Assembly: GCA_011109175.1 (NCBI GenBank) | Contig: RDEW01000031.1 | Coordinates: forward strand, 315,970-378,499 | Source of the DNA: Dicyema japonicum | Lineage: Eukaryota; Dicyemida; Rhombozoa; Dicyemidae | Direction of reading: 5' to 3' | Length of the DNA: 62,530 bases | Part shown: positions 22,777-35,180 of the stretch, piece after piece | How the letters are laid out: each line of letters opens with the position of its first letter | Position numbering within the stretch: the stretch's first letter is position 1 | The notes under the pieces: generated by a model | Seen by the model: only the letters and a program-made list of their open reading frames with translations | Database searches by the model: none | What the model was told of the DNA's origin: nothing | Program-made: the position numbers and the translations under genes

Positions 22777-23597
22777 AATAAAGTGACCCCTCCTGTGGTC
22801 GTATAGAATGCAGAAACGGCAAGAAAGTAGTGGTCCTTCATGTTGTATCTGAAAAGTACCATTAACTTCTCTTTTCTTAAATATTTTAAAAATTATTTAT
22901 TCTAGTGTGAAATCAAAGTCATTAATATTTTGAGTTTTAAAATTTCGATCATTTCGAGAATTTTAAATATTAGTGAATAATTCAACCGAGGCAGAACTGG
23001 CACTACAACTTCGTTTACAGTTAATAAAAAGTTCCCCGTCTAATTTGACTACAAACTCTGAATATGTCTTGGCATAAAAGTGGGCTTTCTGAGTTCATGA
23101 CCTTATGCCTATTAGCCAAAGAGAATAATAAACATGAGTAGAGTAAAAATGCTATTAGTACTTTTATTTGTAGATAAAAATTGAAATAAGAAAAATGTCA
23201 AAAAAGCATTTACCTAAAATAATTGATAAAAAAACCTGCGAAATTTTGATTACTTTTTACAAGACTTCCAAATTAATATTTTATAAACCTTTATGTTAAT
23301 CTACTTTTTGGGACTGAAGGTGCTATGTTCAATGCCAGAGAGTTTTCAAAACATAGGAGATAGTATGTTTCCCATAGATTGTCCGCAAAAGACTGAAATT
23401 GTACCAGTCTCAGCTAGAACCGCGGAAAATATTGACGAATAAGTTTATTTAGCAATTCAAAGCATTATGGAATTATATTTCTTGTCACTTCGAGATTTCC
23501 CCAGAATCACTAAACTTGTGTTGTAAACCACAGGATATATGTTATGTCTCGATAACACAAAAATATTTTATTTTAAAAACACAAAAATCAATCAAAA
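22777..23597. other. AT-rich stretch, nothing recognised
   Basis: Frames are closed throughout; no repeats shared with the rest of the window were seen. Confidence 0.45.
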
Positions 23598-24385
23598 ATG
23601 ATCTCCGTAGTTACCTCTCACGATCAAAAAAGATCAACTAGAGAAGCAAACGAGTCTCACGTATGTCGTGGCTTTTTAGTGAAACCAGGAGTACCGGTTT
23701 CTTTACGATACTTTACAGTTGGATCAGTAAATTGTTCATACCAAGCTAAGACATCCTCTTCATATACAACATCAAGCTCATAAAGGAGCATCAAAACACG
23801 TGGAAAACATGTAATCAAATATTCCTCTGAAGTAATAAAGTATTCCTACCATACAGCCAAAACACAAACAAGAAGACCTCGCAGAGAATCTACATGTACA
23901 TCGATGGTCTTTAAATATAACTGCAGAACCGGGGCCAAGTGCTGAAGAATTCGTTAAAATCATTTTATAGGAGTCTCATTCTCAGACGTGAATCTCAAAA
24001 GGACCACGATCTTTTGTAACTAGGATGGCGGCAGAACGCACGTTAGTCTATTGTAAAGCATAAAATTACTTTAGTGAGTTCAACTCGAGGAGGAGGTTGT
24101 ACAGTTGGAGGTTGATCAGCAGGATATCTTTTGATCGTCTCATGGCTTCTGAAATAAATGAGAGAGGTAATCTGCTATTTCACTTTCTTCCTTATCACTA
24201 TGGACACTTTCCTCGATTTGAATTCCCCATCGAGAAGATGACATCAATTCATCCCCAAAGTTTTTGTCATTGAATTTTAAGCCACTACTGAAGACACACC
24301 GGATGAGGTTGAAGAACTTGATGGAATTTGGAAGTTTGTCCCGAAAATTGAATCCGTGCAAGTTGACTGATGCCCAATATAACAA
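23598..24385. other. Weak ORFs of unknown origin
   Basis: The + ORF 23598-23783 and a + frame around 23840-23960 (QEDLAENLHVHRWSLNI) and the minus ORF 24385-24140 (NLHGFNFRDKLPNSIKFFNL) look protein-like but match nothing I know. They may belong to one decayed element. Confidence 0.2.
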
Positions 24386-24689
24386 TCGTCGTGAATAATA
24401 CAGTTTTCAGTGTACTAAGGAAGACCTGAATTCAGCGTTTATGTATACCCGCACAAAGTCGCAAATAATGAACAATCTTTAAAATAAAAAACAATATTTT
24501 ATACTTTAATCAAATAATTATTCGAAATTTTACGAACACAACAACATAAGAAAAATTAAAAAATTTAAAGAAATATATAAATAATTTAAAAAAATATCCA
24601 TTTGATTTGAAATTAAAAGCAACATAATTTTTTACAAACAAACCAATTTATTATGGAAAAATTGAATATATGGTAAAAATCGAGCTTTG

Positions 24690-25480
24690 AATGCTTGGCT
24701 ATTCCATCTCAGGATGGCGAGCGAGTCTCGCTCAAATAACCAGTAGCGCTCATGGGGGTCGCCTGATCTGTAAAAATCCGATTCCCTATACAACTCAAAA
24801 ATTCCAGCGTCGCAGTAAGGAAAACAATCGTCTCATCGGCGAGTGGAACTAACAAATATCATTGGTTAGGACCGTTTACTTTGCCCGTTTCAACCTTTCG
24901 GCTTTCTCAGGGGCAGAACAGGATCCAGAGGAACTTTGAATTAGGTTCGAGGGAAAACGTGTCAGTCAGGTGACGTCCCAGACAAGATATTTGCTGGCTT
25001 CAAAATTGAAAATGGTCATCCTATCAAATCGTTTCCCGTCATACCTGCAAAGACCGACTGGTTCGAGCATGGAGGGGTGTCTGGCGGCCTCCAAAGCTCG
25101 CCTAAAGACTTCTTTCAAGGCTATGTGTATGAAAACTCTGCCTGCAATCTTCTTCCAGGAGAGAGGGTGTAGGCCAAAACATTCGATCTGGTCTCCGCAT
25201 TGCCACGGATGCGGAACACGAACTTTTAATCCCAGTCGTAATGAGATCCCAATACGAACGCATTCATCATCTAGAAAAATAAAAAAAACTCCATTAGGAA
25301 TGGCGTTGAACCAGGCACCGCTTTTGGAGGACTCCCTTGTCAACAAACATGCACCGCGATGTTGGCTAGCAGATCTTGGTGACCTTAGGATCCGACGGAC
25401 TAGGTCGTCCGTTTGTGCGACAAGATTCCTGACATCTCAAAAGCAGAGGAGACTAGAATACCTCATTACAAACGATTTTG
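24690..25480 (-). pseudogene. RLE-1 C-terminal endonuclease copy
   Basis: Minus strand: TDDLVRRILRSPRSA, then LLTRESSKSGAWFNAIPNGV, LDDECVRIGISLRLGLKVR, the zinc knuckle VPHPWQCGDQIECFGLHPLS, DGKRFDRMTIFNFEASKYL and VWDVT. After stops it continues through the tail, ending with ERDSLAILRWNSQAF near 24690. It aligns over its length with 3895-4765 of the main copy. Odd points: KRPDG has become KRFDR, so the nuclease is dead, and an internal deletion joins the LVRRIL block to the later QHRGA block. Confidence 0.85.
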
Positions 25481-25500
25481 ATATCCACAACGACTAAACT

Positions 25501-25924
25501 CCCCCCAAAACAATATGGTTTGCATAACCGTCATTCTGAAATCTCCAAATGACTCAACAACCAAAAAAGAGGACCCTAGTTCTTTTGCCTTTGAACAAAC
25601 TATCAAATCGATCCCATTAGTTAGCAATAGAGCTGTTGAGTCTTTAAGTGATGCAAGAGGAACTTTTTTTACAAATTCTTGTTTTAGATGGACTGCATGA
25701 ATGCAAGAAGGGTTGAAAAGTTAAATGAACACTCACTGTGCCATTGATAAGGAATATTGGATCACATGACTAGTATGGGTGACATCTTCGAGATCTCCCT
25801 GCTTATCCTAGGCATCAGGACTATACGTAAAGTGGATGATCTCTGGGAGTGATCTGTCTTAGTAACGCCCTTCTTAATGCTCGCCTTCCAAGGACATAAG
25901 TCCATCGAGAACAAAGAAATTATT
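25501..25924. other. Unassigned stretch
   Basis: A 61-codon + ORF (25515-25700) of mixed composition; nothing recognised. Confidence 0.35.
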
Positions 25925-26030
25925 CTGTGATGTAGGGGAGAGTGAATGGACCTTTTATGATGCCATCCTGGACAGATGAATCTAATGACACATTCCAGTG
26001 ACAATATGAGGATAAAGACCGTAATGATGA
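25925..26030 (-). repeat. Interspersed repeat IR, copy 4 (fragment)
   Basis: Matches 9867-9970: ggggagag, then a catcctgg block, then ggtgaatc/gatgaatc and atgacaca/atgacacc, in the same order and orientation. A minus ORF spans it but is probably incidental. Confidence 0.5.
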
Positions 26031-26732
26031 GAAATCCTCGACAAAGTAGCAAGGTGGAATAGAACACAGAACTAATATTATTGGCATGCCATCCTGACTA
26101 TTAGGCTAAATTATGTCTTGACATCAATACATTATTCTAATACGAGTATAATATTTTCTTTTAAGTTCGGACACACTTAAAAGGAAAAAAGTAATAACCC
26201 GATCAAGTGTGTCAACGGTCTACCCTTTCTAAATTCACAATGAAGTGGGCTAAACCTCCAATAACATTGTGCAATCTCTCAGATTGAGTTATTTTCTATT
26301 AAAATGATCATTAGAACTAATAAATTGAAATTACTTGATTTTTCTGGTGCTATAAGATTATATGTTTGTAAGCTGACATTTAAGTGACTTTTGTTGAAAT
26401 TCTGTTATAGTTGAAACCCGGTACTTTGGGAACTCGAACGAGGTTTACATGAAACCTGATGGATAGGAGAGGAAAATTGATTTTTTTAATCCAAACCATC
26501 TTAGAGAATACACTTTGACTACCACTTTCAAGGATAGTCGAATCGTCGATTCTATACGATAATCTGGAATATTCCAGCCGTCGTTGGAAAATTCCATAAA
26601 GCTTAAAAAGAAAATTTGCGCCATAACCAGAAAATGAAAAAAGATGGTATAGTCGACGTTTATAGGAATTATGGTGTTTTAAAAATTATCTGTGATGGAA
26701 TTCGGGTGATATGTGGGTCTTGATGTCTTTAG
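26031..26732. other. Upstream flank of a candidate terminal exon
   Basis: No recognisable gene. It may be intron sequence of the exon at 26733; a short open stretch near 26636-26700 could be another exon but is not supported. Confidence 0.3.
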
Positions 26733-26894
26733 GTTGGAGTTTGCATCTATAGCGAGTACTTCAAAGACACCGATCTGGGGATGCAATCTATCGCAAGGAA
26801 GCTGTCCAAAGCAGGATATGAGCAAGTGAGCGACTATAAGTTTTTGGCGAGAGTCTCCAATGAGGAGATTTTAGCCGTTTTGTGTCCTATATAA
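26733..26894 (+). CDS. Candidate terminal exon of an unknown host gene
   Basis: After a good 3' splice signal (gatgtctttag, AG at 26731-26732) an open frame of 53 codons runs to TAA at 26892. The peptide starts VGVCIYSEYFKDTDLGMQSI and ends EEILAVLCPI. It is compositionally unlike translated AT-rich noise: charged, evenly mixed and without low-complexity runs. The local GC content also rises. I do not recognise the protein. No upstream exon is assigned. A chance ORF cannot be excluded. Confidence 0.4.
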   Translation, partial: VGVCIYSEYFKDTDLGMQSIARKLSKAGYEQVSDYKFLARVSNEEILAVLCPI

Positions 26895-28399
26895 TCTCTT
26901 AATTTACTTTAATTTCTTGGCTTTTTTAAAACTTGGAGTTTTTGTTTTTACTACCTCTTTTGATTCCTGACAGGGAATTCTATAGGACATCTTTGTTTAT
27001 GTCCTCATTGAATCCTCAACAGAGACACAATACCGCTTATGCTATATTGCCAATGTTCCTTTGGCGTCCTTACTTCTTATCTTGTTAAACCCCCAACCAA
27101 GGGCCTAGACCATCTTATTCAACTCATTTGATATCTCTATTACTCATGAAATCAATATTAAGTTCATGCTAAATTGATGATGATCAATGAAAATAAATAT
27201 GTCAATGTCAATTTAAAGAATAAATTCAGTGACCATTATGCAGATATGGCCAATTGCTTCAGTTCCATATTCAGAGCTAGAAGAGACCTGGAGGATACAG
27301 GCCAATGGAGACTGGGAGTAGAACGTCCCCTAGATGTTTGAAAATTGAATATGGAACTAGTGACCTTATAAAACAAAGTTACATCGACATGAACCGAACA
27401 TTATAAGGGAGAATCATTTTAAAGTTTTCAGTCATAATAAGAATCCATTGGGGGAATGATCTTGCCCCCAAAATCACATATGACTATAAATTAACAAAAA
27501 TACAGACAGAGTAGTAAACCTGAGACCGGTAGATTGGTGCAAGTCACGCAACCACTACCAAACAAAATATTTGGTAGTTATGAGCTAAGGGAGACAGGTC
27601 ATTCCGTCTAGCCTCTTCGTTATTCTCCGCTACTGATCTTTATGAGTGTTTATGTTGAGTTTAAGCCTGATCCCAGTTTGTCCAGTTATACAAAGAACGT
27701 TATGGAACCAGATAGAAAGTTCTAGAACTTTGGGTTCATAATTGTATACACTTTATCCAAGTTTTTATGCTTCCAGATCAACTCTTTTTTTCTGGATCAA
27801 TATAATCCGTGAGATGGGCCGTGGTGGTTTTCAAAGCAATGCGAAAGACACTACTGTTCACGGACATGAGTTCCGCGATTACAGACCTTTCGTCATCTAA
27901 CAAATTACGTTCAAGCTAGAGCTCTTACCCTCTATTTTTATAAGTTAACTAATGGGAGCCGTCGTCATTTGCTCCGTTCTACTTAATAGCTGCTGGCCTC
28001 CTACAAGATAGTGAGACCGGGGTTACTTAACTAACTAAGCACTCTTAATATGTCATGATCATGAGTCATAACAAAGCATATTCAACGCAGAAACTAGTAA
28101 CAAAGTCATCTTCCTCCACTTGCCTCTGTCAGTTGCAATCTCCCGTAGTCAATTCAGATTCTCTCTGATGCGTCTTTTAATCTTTTGAATGTCTCAGTCG
28201 ATTTTTTCCATGAACAATCATATGTACGATGCTGAAGGGTAGTTTGGGAGATAATCTTTGCATACACGAAAAAAGGTGTAAAGCCAAATAATTTATTGAC
28301 CCCATCTTTGAGTAATTCTCGGATTCTCGTCTACGGGTCCGCCAGCGATCCCACTATTTTCTTGAAGTATCTCCTCGAATATTTACAGAGGGATGTATT
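26895..28399. other. Mostly unassigned; possible minus coding fragments
   Basis: Two short minus readings look protein-like: about 27916-27790 (NLLDDERSVIAELMSVNSSV then FRIALKTTTAHLTDYID) and about 28310-28140 (ELLKDGVNKLFGFTPFFVYA). They lie downstream of the minus-strand RT remnant and could be its C-terminal part or separate host exons. All else is AT-rich and closed. Confidence 0.25.
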
Positions 28400-29160
28400 T
28401 CTTCAAAACTGAAAGGATTTTTCTGCATAGATAACTTTTCCAGCAAGTGAGTCTCCTGGTTCTTTCAGAAACGTAGGAAACCATGGTAATTGTTTCTGGT
28501 AAATTTTTTGAAAAAAGAAGAGTAATTGATTCTTTTCATTTAAGGGAAAATACTCACGATTTTTAGCCGGGGGAGGTGATGTTCCTAAGAGAGACCAAAT
28601 CTCCAAGTGAAACAGGTGTATTTGGTCGAAACTGATGAGTTTAGCCGATCATCAGTCATATACCAAATTAAGGTTCGACTGGACCACCTTGGCATCCACT
28701 ATGGGAGAGCTATCCATAGCAACAATGATAAGATTATCCCCATAAAATAGATGTATGGTATTATGGTCCCCAATTGTTGAAATATTGCTAAAAACAAATT
28801 AAATAGAATCAGATACACAGGATCTCTATGTGACCCCGTTAGGAAGTAAGTGTGATCTTAAATTTGTTTCATTAACGAGAACTCTGCGTCGGCCCAAAAA
28901 AGTTTTACAGCCACGTTCAGATGTAAATTTGATACAAAAATCTTAGTCAAGATTGGTCTCAAAACGGTCTGAAACCTTATGTATGTCGATTAATACTAAA
29001 ACTGTCCTAAAGTGAGTTTTCACATTGAAAACCATCCGTGATAAATTAGGGATTAGATCTTGAGTCGTGGTATATCGCACAGCTCTAAAGACCTGCTGGA
29101 ATGTGAGCATTAGAGGAGAAAGTTGGATTAGGATCAGAATAAGACTAATAAACAAAAAAT
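28400..29160 (-). pseudogene. Third APE-class LINE, reverse transcriptase remnant
   Basis: Minus strand from about 29110: FQQVFRAVRYTTTQDLIPNL resembles the FRxxRSTxDxL region; RTVLVLIDIHKVSDRF stands where motif A (D-x-x-K-A-F-D) is expected; HLLPNGVT resembles motif B (GVPQG); and IHLFYGDNLIIVAMDSS corresponds to motif C with YGDN for YADD. The order and spacing fit a jockey-like RT. The sequence is distinct from J1 and J2. It has frameshifts and stops and is clearly dead. Confidence 0.6.
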
Positions 29161-29315
29161 AAATCAGAATAAGACTCTTCAGCACTTTTGCCTGAGGGAC
29201 TTAGTGTTAAAAGTGTATAGGCGAGATACCGTCGTAACCTCTTCGACGCTGAAATTCCTGGTTCGTCTAGGAAATCGGATTTCTAGACGAACCAGGAGAT
29301 CTCTGTGAGTGCTGC

Positions 29316-29420
29316 TAGCTACTTGAGCGACTTTCGCTCGCCATCTTGAGAGGGAATAGCCACACTGTCAGGGCGTCTACTGAATCACCCCAAGTCAATT
29401 GTTTCTTTTCCCTAATTATT
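29316..29420 (+). pseudogene. RLE-1 3'-terminal fragment
   Basis: Reads LAILRGNSHTVRASTE, the RLE-1 C-terminus (ILRGKSHAVRAATT), in a frame that runs on for a few codons, followed by a tail with caattgtttcttttccctaattatt like the main copy. It is 5'-truncated. Confidence 0.75.
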
Positions 29421-29732
29421 AACTTTTTATGGAAGATTTGAAAATATTTAATCAAGAAATAACAATTATTAGATGATGGAACACATGAAGTATTTTTTAA
29501 ATCAACTGTACTTGAGAAAAACAGTGACATATCGGACACTAATCTGGAATGCTTATCGAAGGAAGCCATGGAACAGAGGAGTGTTATAAGATGAATGGAG
29601 CAACACTCTAAAAAATGAGATTTTACAAATAAATTTAATATTAAAAAGAATAGGTTTTACACATAGGAAGGTGAATACAGAAAATATATTCAAAGCAATA
29701 AATAGATACTCAACCTCACTTTACAATAGTCG

Positions 29733-30299
29733 GAGGCTGCATCACTAATTAGATGTGGCTTCTACATCGGGACGAACAAGATTTCTTGCGAATGGATGCG
29801 AAGAGGACCACCAATCTGCTACAGTTGTTAACAAATCGGCCACTTTGCATACCAGTGCACGGGAAAGAAAAAATGCTTCCGCTGCGCAGGAGAACACGAC
29901 ACCACCAAGTGTGATGCGGATCCAACTCTTGAGCGAAAATGTGTTAACTGCGGATCAACAAAACACGGCGCAAGATACAAAGGATGCCCTGTATTCATGG
30001 AGGACAGACGAAAGTTAAACTCCCGAATCGACAACAGGGAACCAAAACAGACGGATATTATAACCAAGAAATTGGAACCGCCAGCCCTGAAAAGGATAAT
30101 TGGCTCAAGTACTAACTAGTACGAAGCAGCACCTCCTCCGCGAGAGTCGGCCTGGCTACGGAAGGAAGAGTTATCAGTTAAAAAAGAGCTAAAGGAAATA
30201 GTATCAAGACTGAAGGAACTAAGTAACATACTCGGAGTGGATTTACGCAATTTGGTGGACCTGGCCATGGAGAGTCCGGGCCACCAACAAGAAATTTGA
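29733..30299 (+). pseudogene. J2 ORF1: gag-like protein with three zinc knuckles
   Basis: One frame from 29733 to the TGA at 30297 with two nonsense codons (TAA at about 29831, TAG at about 30117) and no frameshift. It begins LIRCGFYIGTNKISCEWM, then three CCHC knuckles: CYSC-x4-H-x4-C (its first x is the TAA), CFRCAGEHDTTKC and CVNCGSTKHGARYKGC. This CX2CX4HX4C, CX2CX3HX4C, CX2CX4HX6C series is typical of jockey/I-type gag proteins that package element RNA. The C-terminal VKKELKEIVSRLKELSNIL looks like a coiled coil. The open frame at 29755-30018 is its shadow. The stop overlaps the ORF2 start (see findings). Confidence 0.85.
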
Positions 30300-32873
30300 A
30301 AAGAAACTTGAAGATAGTGCTGGTGAACGCCCGATCCCTAAAGAAGAGGCGTCATGACCTGGCACTACTACTATCGTCCACCAAGATTGACATCCTGGTG
30401 GTCAACGAGACCAAAGTGAAAAAGACCAACAACACAATGCTAGAGGGATACAATTCTATAGAAATTCCATGGGTCGAAGGTGCAGAAGCTGGTACTGGAA
30501 CCACATTGTTCTACAGTGAAGTTCTACATATACGTGAGCCAAAAATTATTATGAATACACACTGTGAATTTGTTTCCGTCGAGGTGAGATGTTGCGGCAG
30601 TTGGATTCACGTCGGTGGAATGTATTCAAAAGACCTTAGAAAGTGTTCCGCAGAAATTGAAGAATTTTTCACAAGAAATGATATGTCCATCCTAGTGGGT
30701 GATCTAAATGCCAAGAACATTAAATATGGTGCCTCAGTACTAACGATGATGGAATCAGACTAATGAAATTGAGTGATAAGATTGGCTTTGAAATTTTGAC
30801 ATCGGAAAAACCGAATTATTACTCACACTACGGGGGAGACATGCTTGGGGTGTTCCTGGTGTCACCATCACTCTACAGTTATGTAGAGAAGCCGATGATC
30901 ATGTGGGACATCGGGAGTGATCATATACCCCAAGAGATGTTATTGAACCTAGCTTCAGACTACATGGACTCTGTGTTTACAGGTTACGACCTAACAAGAA
31001 TAAACTGGGAACACTACAGGAGGTACATATCAAGAAACCTCAAAGACTGGAAGATTAAAGATTATTCCCGAAGTGATATCGACATCATAGACAATGAACT
31101 CTCTATCATGATGGAGACATACTTAATGCTTTACGCAAGAAGGAGATCCTCGAGTACTAATCATGGAAAGATCATCAGTCTTTCGATTTCCACATTATCT
31201 TTGATCAATGAAAGGAATCGCCTGAGGACTAAACTCAGAAGATGTGTGGACTGGATAGACCGGATTGCACTAACCGGACAATTGAAGATAACCAAGAAAG
31301 CCATTGAAGAAGGAAAAGACTATCTCAAGAACAATGTTTGAGGGTAGAGGCAAGCAAACTAAACACCAAAGACCCCTCGTTCTGGAAGTTCTACAAAAGA
31401 ATAACTAGCCAGAAAAGGAATGACATAAAAATCTCCTTGACCAAGCCAGAAGGTGGACTGTGTTCTATGGAAGAAGCCCCAGATATTTTTATGAAACAAC
31501 TGGATCGTATTCAGGGGGTCAACCCGATGGAGCTTATTCCGAGGGAGACGTTAGATTCTTCACGTGAAATTTTAACCTACTGTTTGGACGATCTTAAAGA
31601 TACTGATATGAAAATAACTACGTAGGAAGTCATGACTGCAATCATGAGATGCAAGGCTAACGCTCCTGGACTTGACCATCTAAGTATGAGATTGTTCAAG
31701 GAAGCCCCAGAAGCTCTATTTCCCATACTGAAGAATTTATTCAATGCAAGCATTCATCATGGTCATGTCCCTAAACGCTGGAAATCTTCCATTGTCAGAA
31801 TGATACTGAAACCAGGAAAATCGAGGAGGGACCCTCTCAGTTATAGGCCAATAAGCCTCATCTGTTCGATCTCCAAGATTATCGAACGAATTATCTTCAG
31901 GAGGCTTAACGACCACATAGAAGAGAGTGGTTTCCTCCTGCAGAACAATGGGGCTTCAGACCTGGAAAATCATGCACGGACTGTATCTACCAGATGCATT
32001 CAACGGTATTGAGAGGTCTGGAAGTCAAAAGACTAGTCAACCTGGTATGGTTGGATCTGTCCAAGGCTTTCGATAGTGTGTGCCATGAAGTACTCCTATC
32101 AAGGCTAGCAGCTGCTCAGATCCAAAAGAAACTTCTCATCTGGATAAGGGATTTCCTAACAGGACGGATTTCCCAAGTACGTGTTGGAGCACATATTCGA
32201 AAGACATCATACTGAAGAGGGGAGTTCCTCAGGGTTCCGTCCTGAGCCCTCTGCTATTCAACATATTTATCGATTTTCTAACTCCACCGGATAAACAAAA
32301 CTATTGATATACGTCGATGATACTCTGATCACAGATACATCTACCAAATCAACTCTTTCGGAGAAAAGGATGTTATCATTCATTGGACAAGTTCAGGACT
32401 GATGCACAAAAAGATTGATGAGATTGTCTACGGAGAAATCCAGCTCTCTACGAGTGAGTAGCCTAAGGAGGCATCAGAAGAAGCCTTACTTATTAGAGTT
32501 TGCTAATGTAAACTCAATGCGCTACCTCGGGATAGCAATCGATGGAAATGGTTCCTTCAAGAAGGACATAAAACTAAGAAGGAAGAAGGCGCTTCAAGCA
32601 CTCTTATGTACGAGAAAGTTGCTTGTAAGCCTGGAAACCTTCTTGTTCATCTTCATGAGGATCATCCTACCGGAACTGCTATATGGATGCGAAGCATGGT
32701 TTTTCTCTTGCCAAAGAGAAAGAATAATGTTTCTCATGGAAAAAACCAGAAGGTCGGCAATAAAGTTGGCTTTAGGAAAAAAGCTCTGGAATGCTCTCAG
32801 CACTGAAGAAGACATGATTCTAACTCCTGTTAAAAACATCATAGAGAAAAGAATCAATGGGATCCGACGATAA
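30296..32873 (+). pseudogene. J2 ORF2: APE endonuclease and reverse transcriptase
   Basis: Begins at TTG 30296 (ATG in the 58801-60850 copy): LKIVLVNARSLKKRR, NETK, ILVGDLNAKN and, after a one-base shift near 30740, IGSDHIPQ, giving the APE catalytic set. The RT follows in several frames: APGLDHLSMRLFKEAP, RPISLICSISKIIERII, motif A WLDLSKAFDSV, motif B GVPQGSVLSPLLFNIFIDF and motif C YVDD near 32305. The C-terminal part has MRYLGIAIDGNGSFKKDI and GCEAWFFSCQRE. About four frame changes and two stops break it. The 3' UTR with its hairpin runs to about 32990. Confidence 0.87.
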
Positions 32874-32906
32874 AAGATAACTAAATGGAGTGTGGATACA
32901 TCGGAA

Positions 32907-32931
32907 GTGTCCAGGCCGCATAGGCGGACAC
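32907..32931 (+). other. J2 3' UTR RNA hairpin, copy 1
   Basis: Outer stem GTGTCC/GGACAC (6 bp), AG bulge, inner stem GCC/GGC and loop GCATA. Equivalent hairpins occur at 48918-48941 and 58860-58883 with compensating changes. In LINEs such a 3' element can be the RT recognition site. Confidence 0.65.
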
Positions 32932-32990
32932 GTTTAAATATCCTAAAAAAATAACTCCTTACTTACTTACTTTGGAATAAATTTGATTTG

Positions 32991-33599
32991 ATTTGACTTT
33001 ACAATTACTATATTGGACTGATCAACATTGAACCATATGAGTTAAGTCCAGGTTCGTCGTATTCTCTGAGGTACGATTGCATATGAGATCCGCAAACAAA
33101 GAAAGGCTATACCTTCCCAGAGATAAACTTGGAAGAGGTTTAGAATCAGTTGAGTTTAAGAGTGAATGTATGCTATTTTAATTCCTCAGTGAGTGAATGC
33201 ATGCGCCTTTTCTTGCTCAATAATCTACGTTATCGACATTAGCGCTACGACAGTATATACGACTACAAGTATTAATGAGAATATAGGGGTCGCTTTTCGC
33301 CACCATATTGATTCGATTTATTTTTATGCCGTTATTTTGCAGTAAACTACTACTTCTGTTGATCTATAATAGAAAATTGTGGAATTTATTTGTTGGAAGT
33401 TAAAAACGAATTCCATTAAGTTTGTCAACTTGATAACTGGGCGGCGAAATAGCAGATATTCAAATAAAGCAAATAAAAACTCAAAATCGACTGTGTCTTA
33501 AAAAATTTATATTTTTCGCTTAAATTTATTTAATACATTGAGATATGTATTTCTTATACATGCGCCATGTGGGGTCCATTCATTTCCTGGGCAAATTCC
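32991..33599. other. Unassigned stretch
   Basis: No coding signal or shared repeat found. Confidence 0.45.
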
Positions 33600-33826
33600 G
33601 TGAAGATCGAAACTAGCCAGAAAGGGCTTCTAAAATTACGGAACGGTGGACTTTTCCAAAGTGCCAGTCACTAATTCGTGTGGAATAATTAATACGCAAG
33701 TACCGAGGAAGGTGTTTTTGCGACCACGAAGATCCAGTTATACGGCAGATTTTTTGTGAGCTCGAGGGATGAACATCGTGCCAAGTTGAAGTTTTTGTTG
33801 GGGCGTGCAAGGATCATGTGACTAGT
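33600..33826 (+). pseudogene. LINE 3'-terminal fragment (R/J1-type C-terminus)
   Basis: With frame changes it reads CDHEDPVIRQIFCELEG, EHRAKLKFLLGRARIM then TGA. This matches the CEDPVIRPIRAYVGSMEEH and LLERAGIT ending at 41340-41456. The head tagccagaaagggc also begins the fragment at 62210. 5'-truncated; no RT. Confidence 0.65.
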
Positions 33827-34296
33827 ATTTTGTCGTTAACTTGTCTTCCATCTATTAAAGTGAAACCATTTTTAATTAGGATGACTTTGTTTACATGATC
33901 CTAAATTTTTGACTCTTGTACAAGATTTGTGGCGGTAAAGACACGATTTCATTTCCAGAGTCCACATTAATATGTATCATTATCATTGCTTCTTCGATAA
34001 TTATCAGGATTTCAAACCGGTTGAGAAGCCCTTGGTATTTCTTTCCTTTAGCCCTTACCGGTTATTCTTAAGAATGCCCTCAGCTAGAAAAGTAATCCAA
34101 AACTTCAAGAGAAACAACTCTTTGATGCTCTTCGTATTGAGTATGTGTCACCTTATATTTTGGAAATTTAGGTTATTTTCTCAGAAGGTTGATCCCATTG
34201 GTTTTTCATGTGGTTCACCTCCTCGTGGAGAACACTGCCTAAAAAGATAGCCAACAGATACACTTTCTATCCCATGCCACAACAATTTCGGGAGTC
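33827..34296. other. Unassigned, one 92-codon ORF
   Basis: The + ORF 33972-34250 has no recognisable motif. Confidence 0.2.
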
Positions 34297-34535
34297 TCAC
34301 GGACCTTAGTTTTTTGAAGTAGTGAAGTAGCGGTCATGACTAGAGCGGTCTCCCACAGATAAAAGTTTTGGAAAGTAGCCCATAGCTTGACTGGACCACG
34401 TGACACCACGTGTGCACATTACTGGCAAACGACTTTCCATTTTCGGACTCTCTCAGAGCTTAGTTTTTGGAAGTAGTTATGTAGAAGTCATAACTAGACT
34501 GGTCTCCCCCGGATTACAGATTTGGAAGGTATGAC
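34297..34535. repeat. Imperfect direct repeat, two copies
   Basis: 34297-34378 and 34455-34535 share cttagttttt(g)gaagtagt, a catgacta/cataacta block and ggtctccc, about 158 bp apart. Between them (34388-34430) lies a ttgactggaccacgtgacac motif that recurs at 37518-37560. Confidence 0.6.
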
Positions 34536-34639
34536 TAAGGCTATTTTTGTATTATTTTTTAGGTCAAAAGTCAAAATTTTTTTGATTTTTATTTATTAAT
34601 TTTTGAGTTTTAAATAAAATACTAGCGTGGGATCAATTA

Positions 34640-34704
34640 TCATCATTCACTGTGATGGCCCCTGAGGTCCTGCTAGTGCGTGATGAGATCACGTGATTAG
34701 TTAG
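34640..34704 (+). pseudogene. LINE 3'-terminal fragment
   Basis: tgaggtcctgctagtgcgtg then atgagatcacgtgattag matches 41417-41456 (tgaggtccctgctagaacgtg, gggatcacgtgatta), the coding end of an R/J1-type LINE. Very short. Confidence 0.55.
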
Positions 34705-34724
34705 TTTGTGTAACCGTAATATTA

Positions 34725-35180
34725 CTATGGCATGTTCAATCAAGAATGACATTGAAAAGATTTATTCTGTTGTTAGAAAATATTTTGTGAATTTTCTATC
34801 AACTCACAACGAATCTTTGTTGCAATTTATGTGGGACATTTGTAACTGCCAAAAAAACATTTTTTATTGAATCACATCAAATTAGAAGGTTTATTATTTT
34901 TATTAAATTTATGCCAGAAGTAGCTGACAGAATTAAGCTATTTTTTAGGTTTTATTTTCATTTATTATAGATCTGAACAAATTTAATTGACGATGTTCTA
35001 GGGGATTTTGCAATAGATCGTAAAGACGGTGTTGAACACATTCAGAAATTGCATTTCGGGGACGATCTATGTGGAATCAGGAAGTACTGGAATCAAGATT
35101 ATTTGTCAATTAGGTGCTTTCTCTCACAAAACTGGAAAAACATCATATTTTTCCATTTGTATACAACTATCTGAAAAAGT
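34725..35180 (+). other. Possible host-gene exons, unresolved
   Basis: From ATG at 34728 a 48-codon frame reads MACSIKNDIEKIYSVVRKYF and ends in TGA near 34870; another frame continues FIKFMPEVADRIKLFF to about 34955; a third, after the intron-like string gttttattttcatttattatag, reads NLIDDVLGDFAIDRKDGVEH and KYWNQDYLSI to 35176. All three look protein-like in AT-rich DNA. No splice combination I tried keeps one frame. It could be a broken gene or exons with missing pieces. Family not recognised. Confidence 0.3.

Noticed and set aside
24970-25497. 175-codon + strand ORF.
   Set aside because: It lies opposite the RLE-1 endonuclease, which has recognisable motifs on the minus strand.
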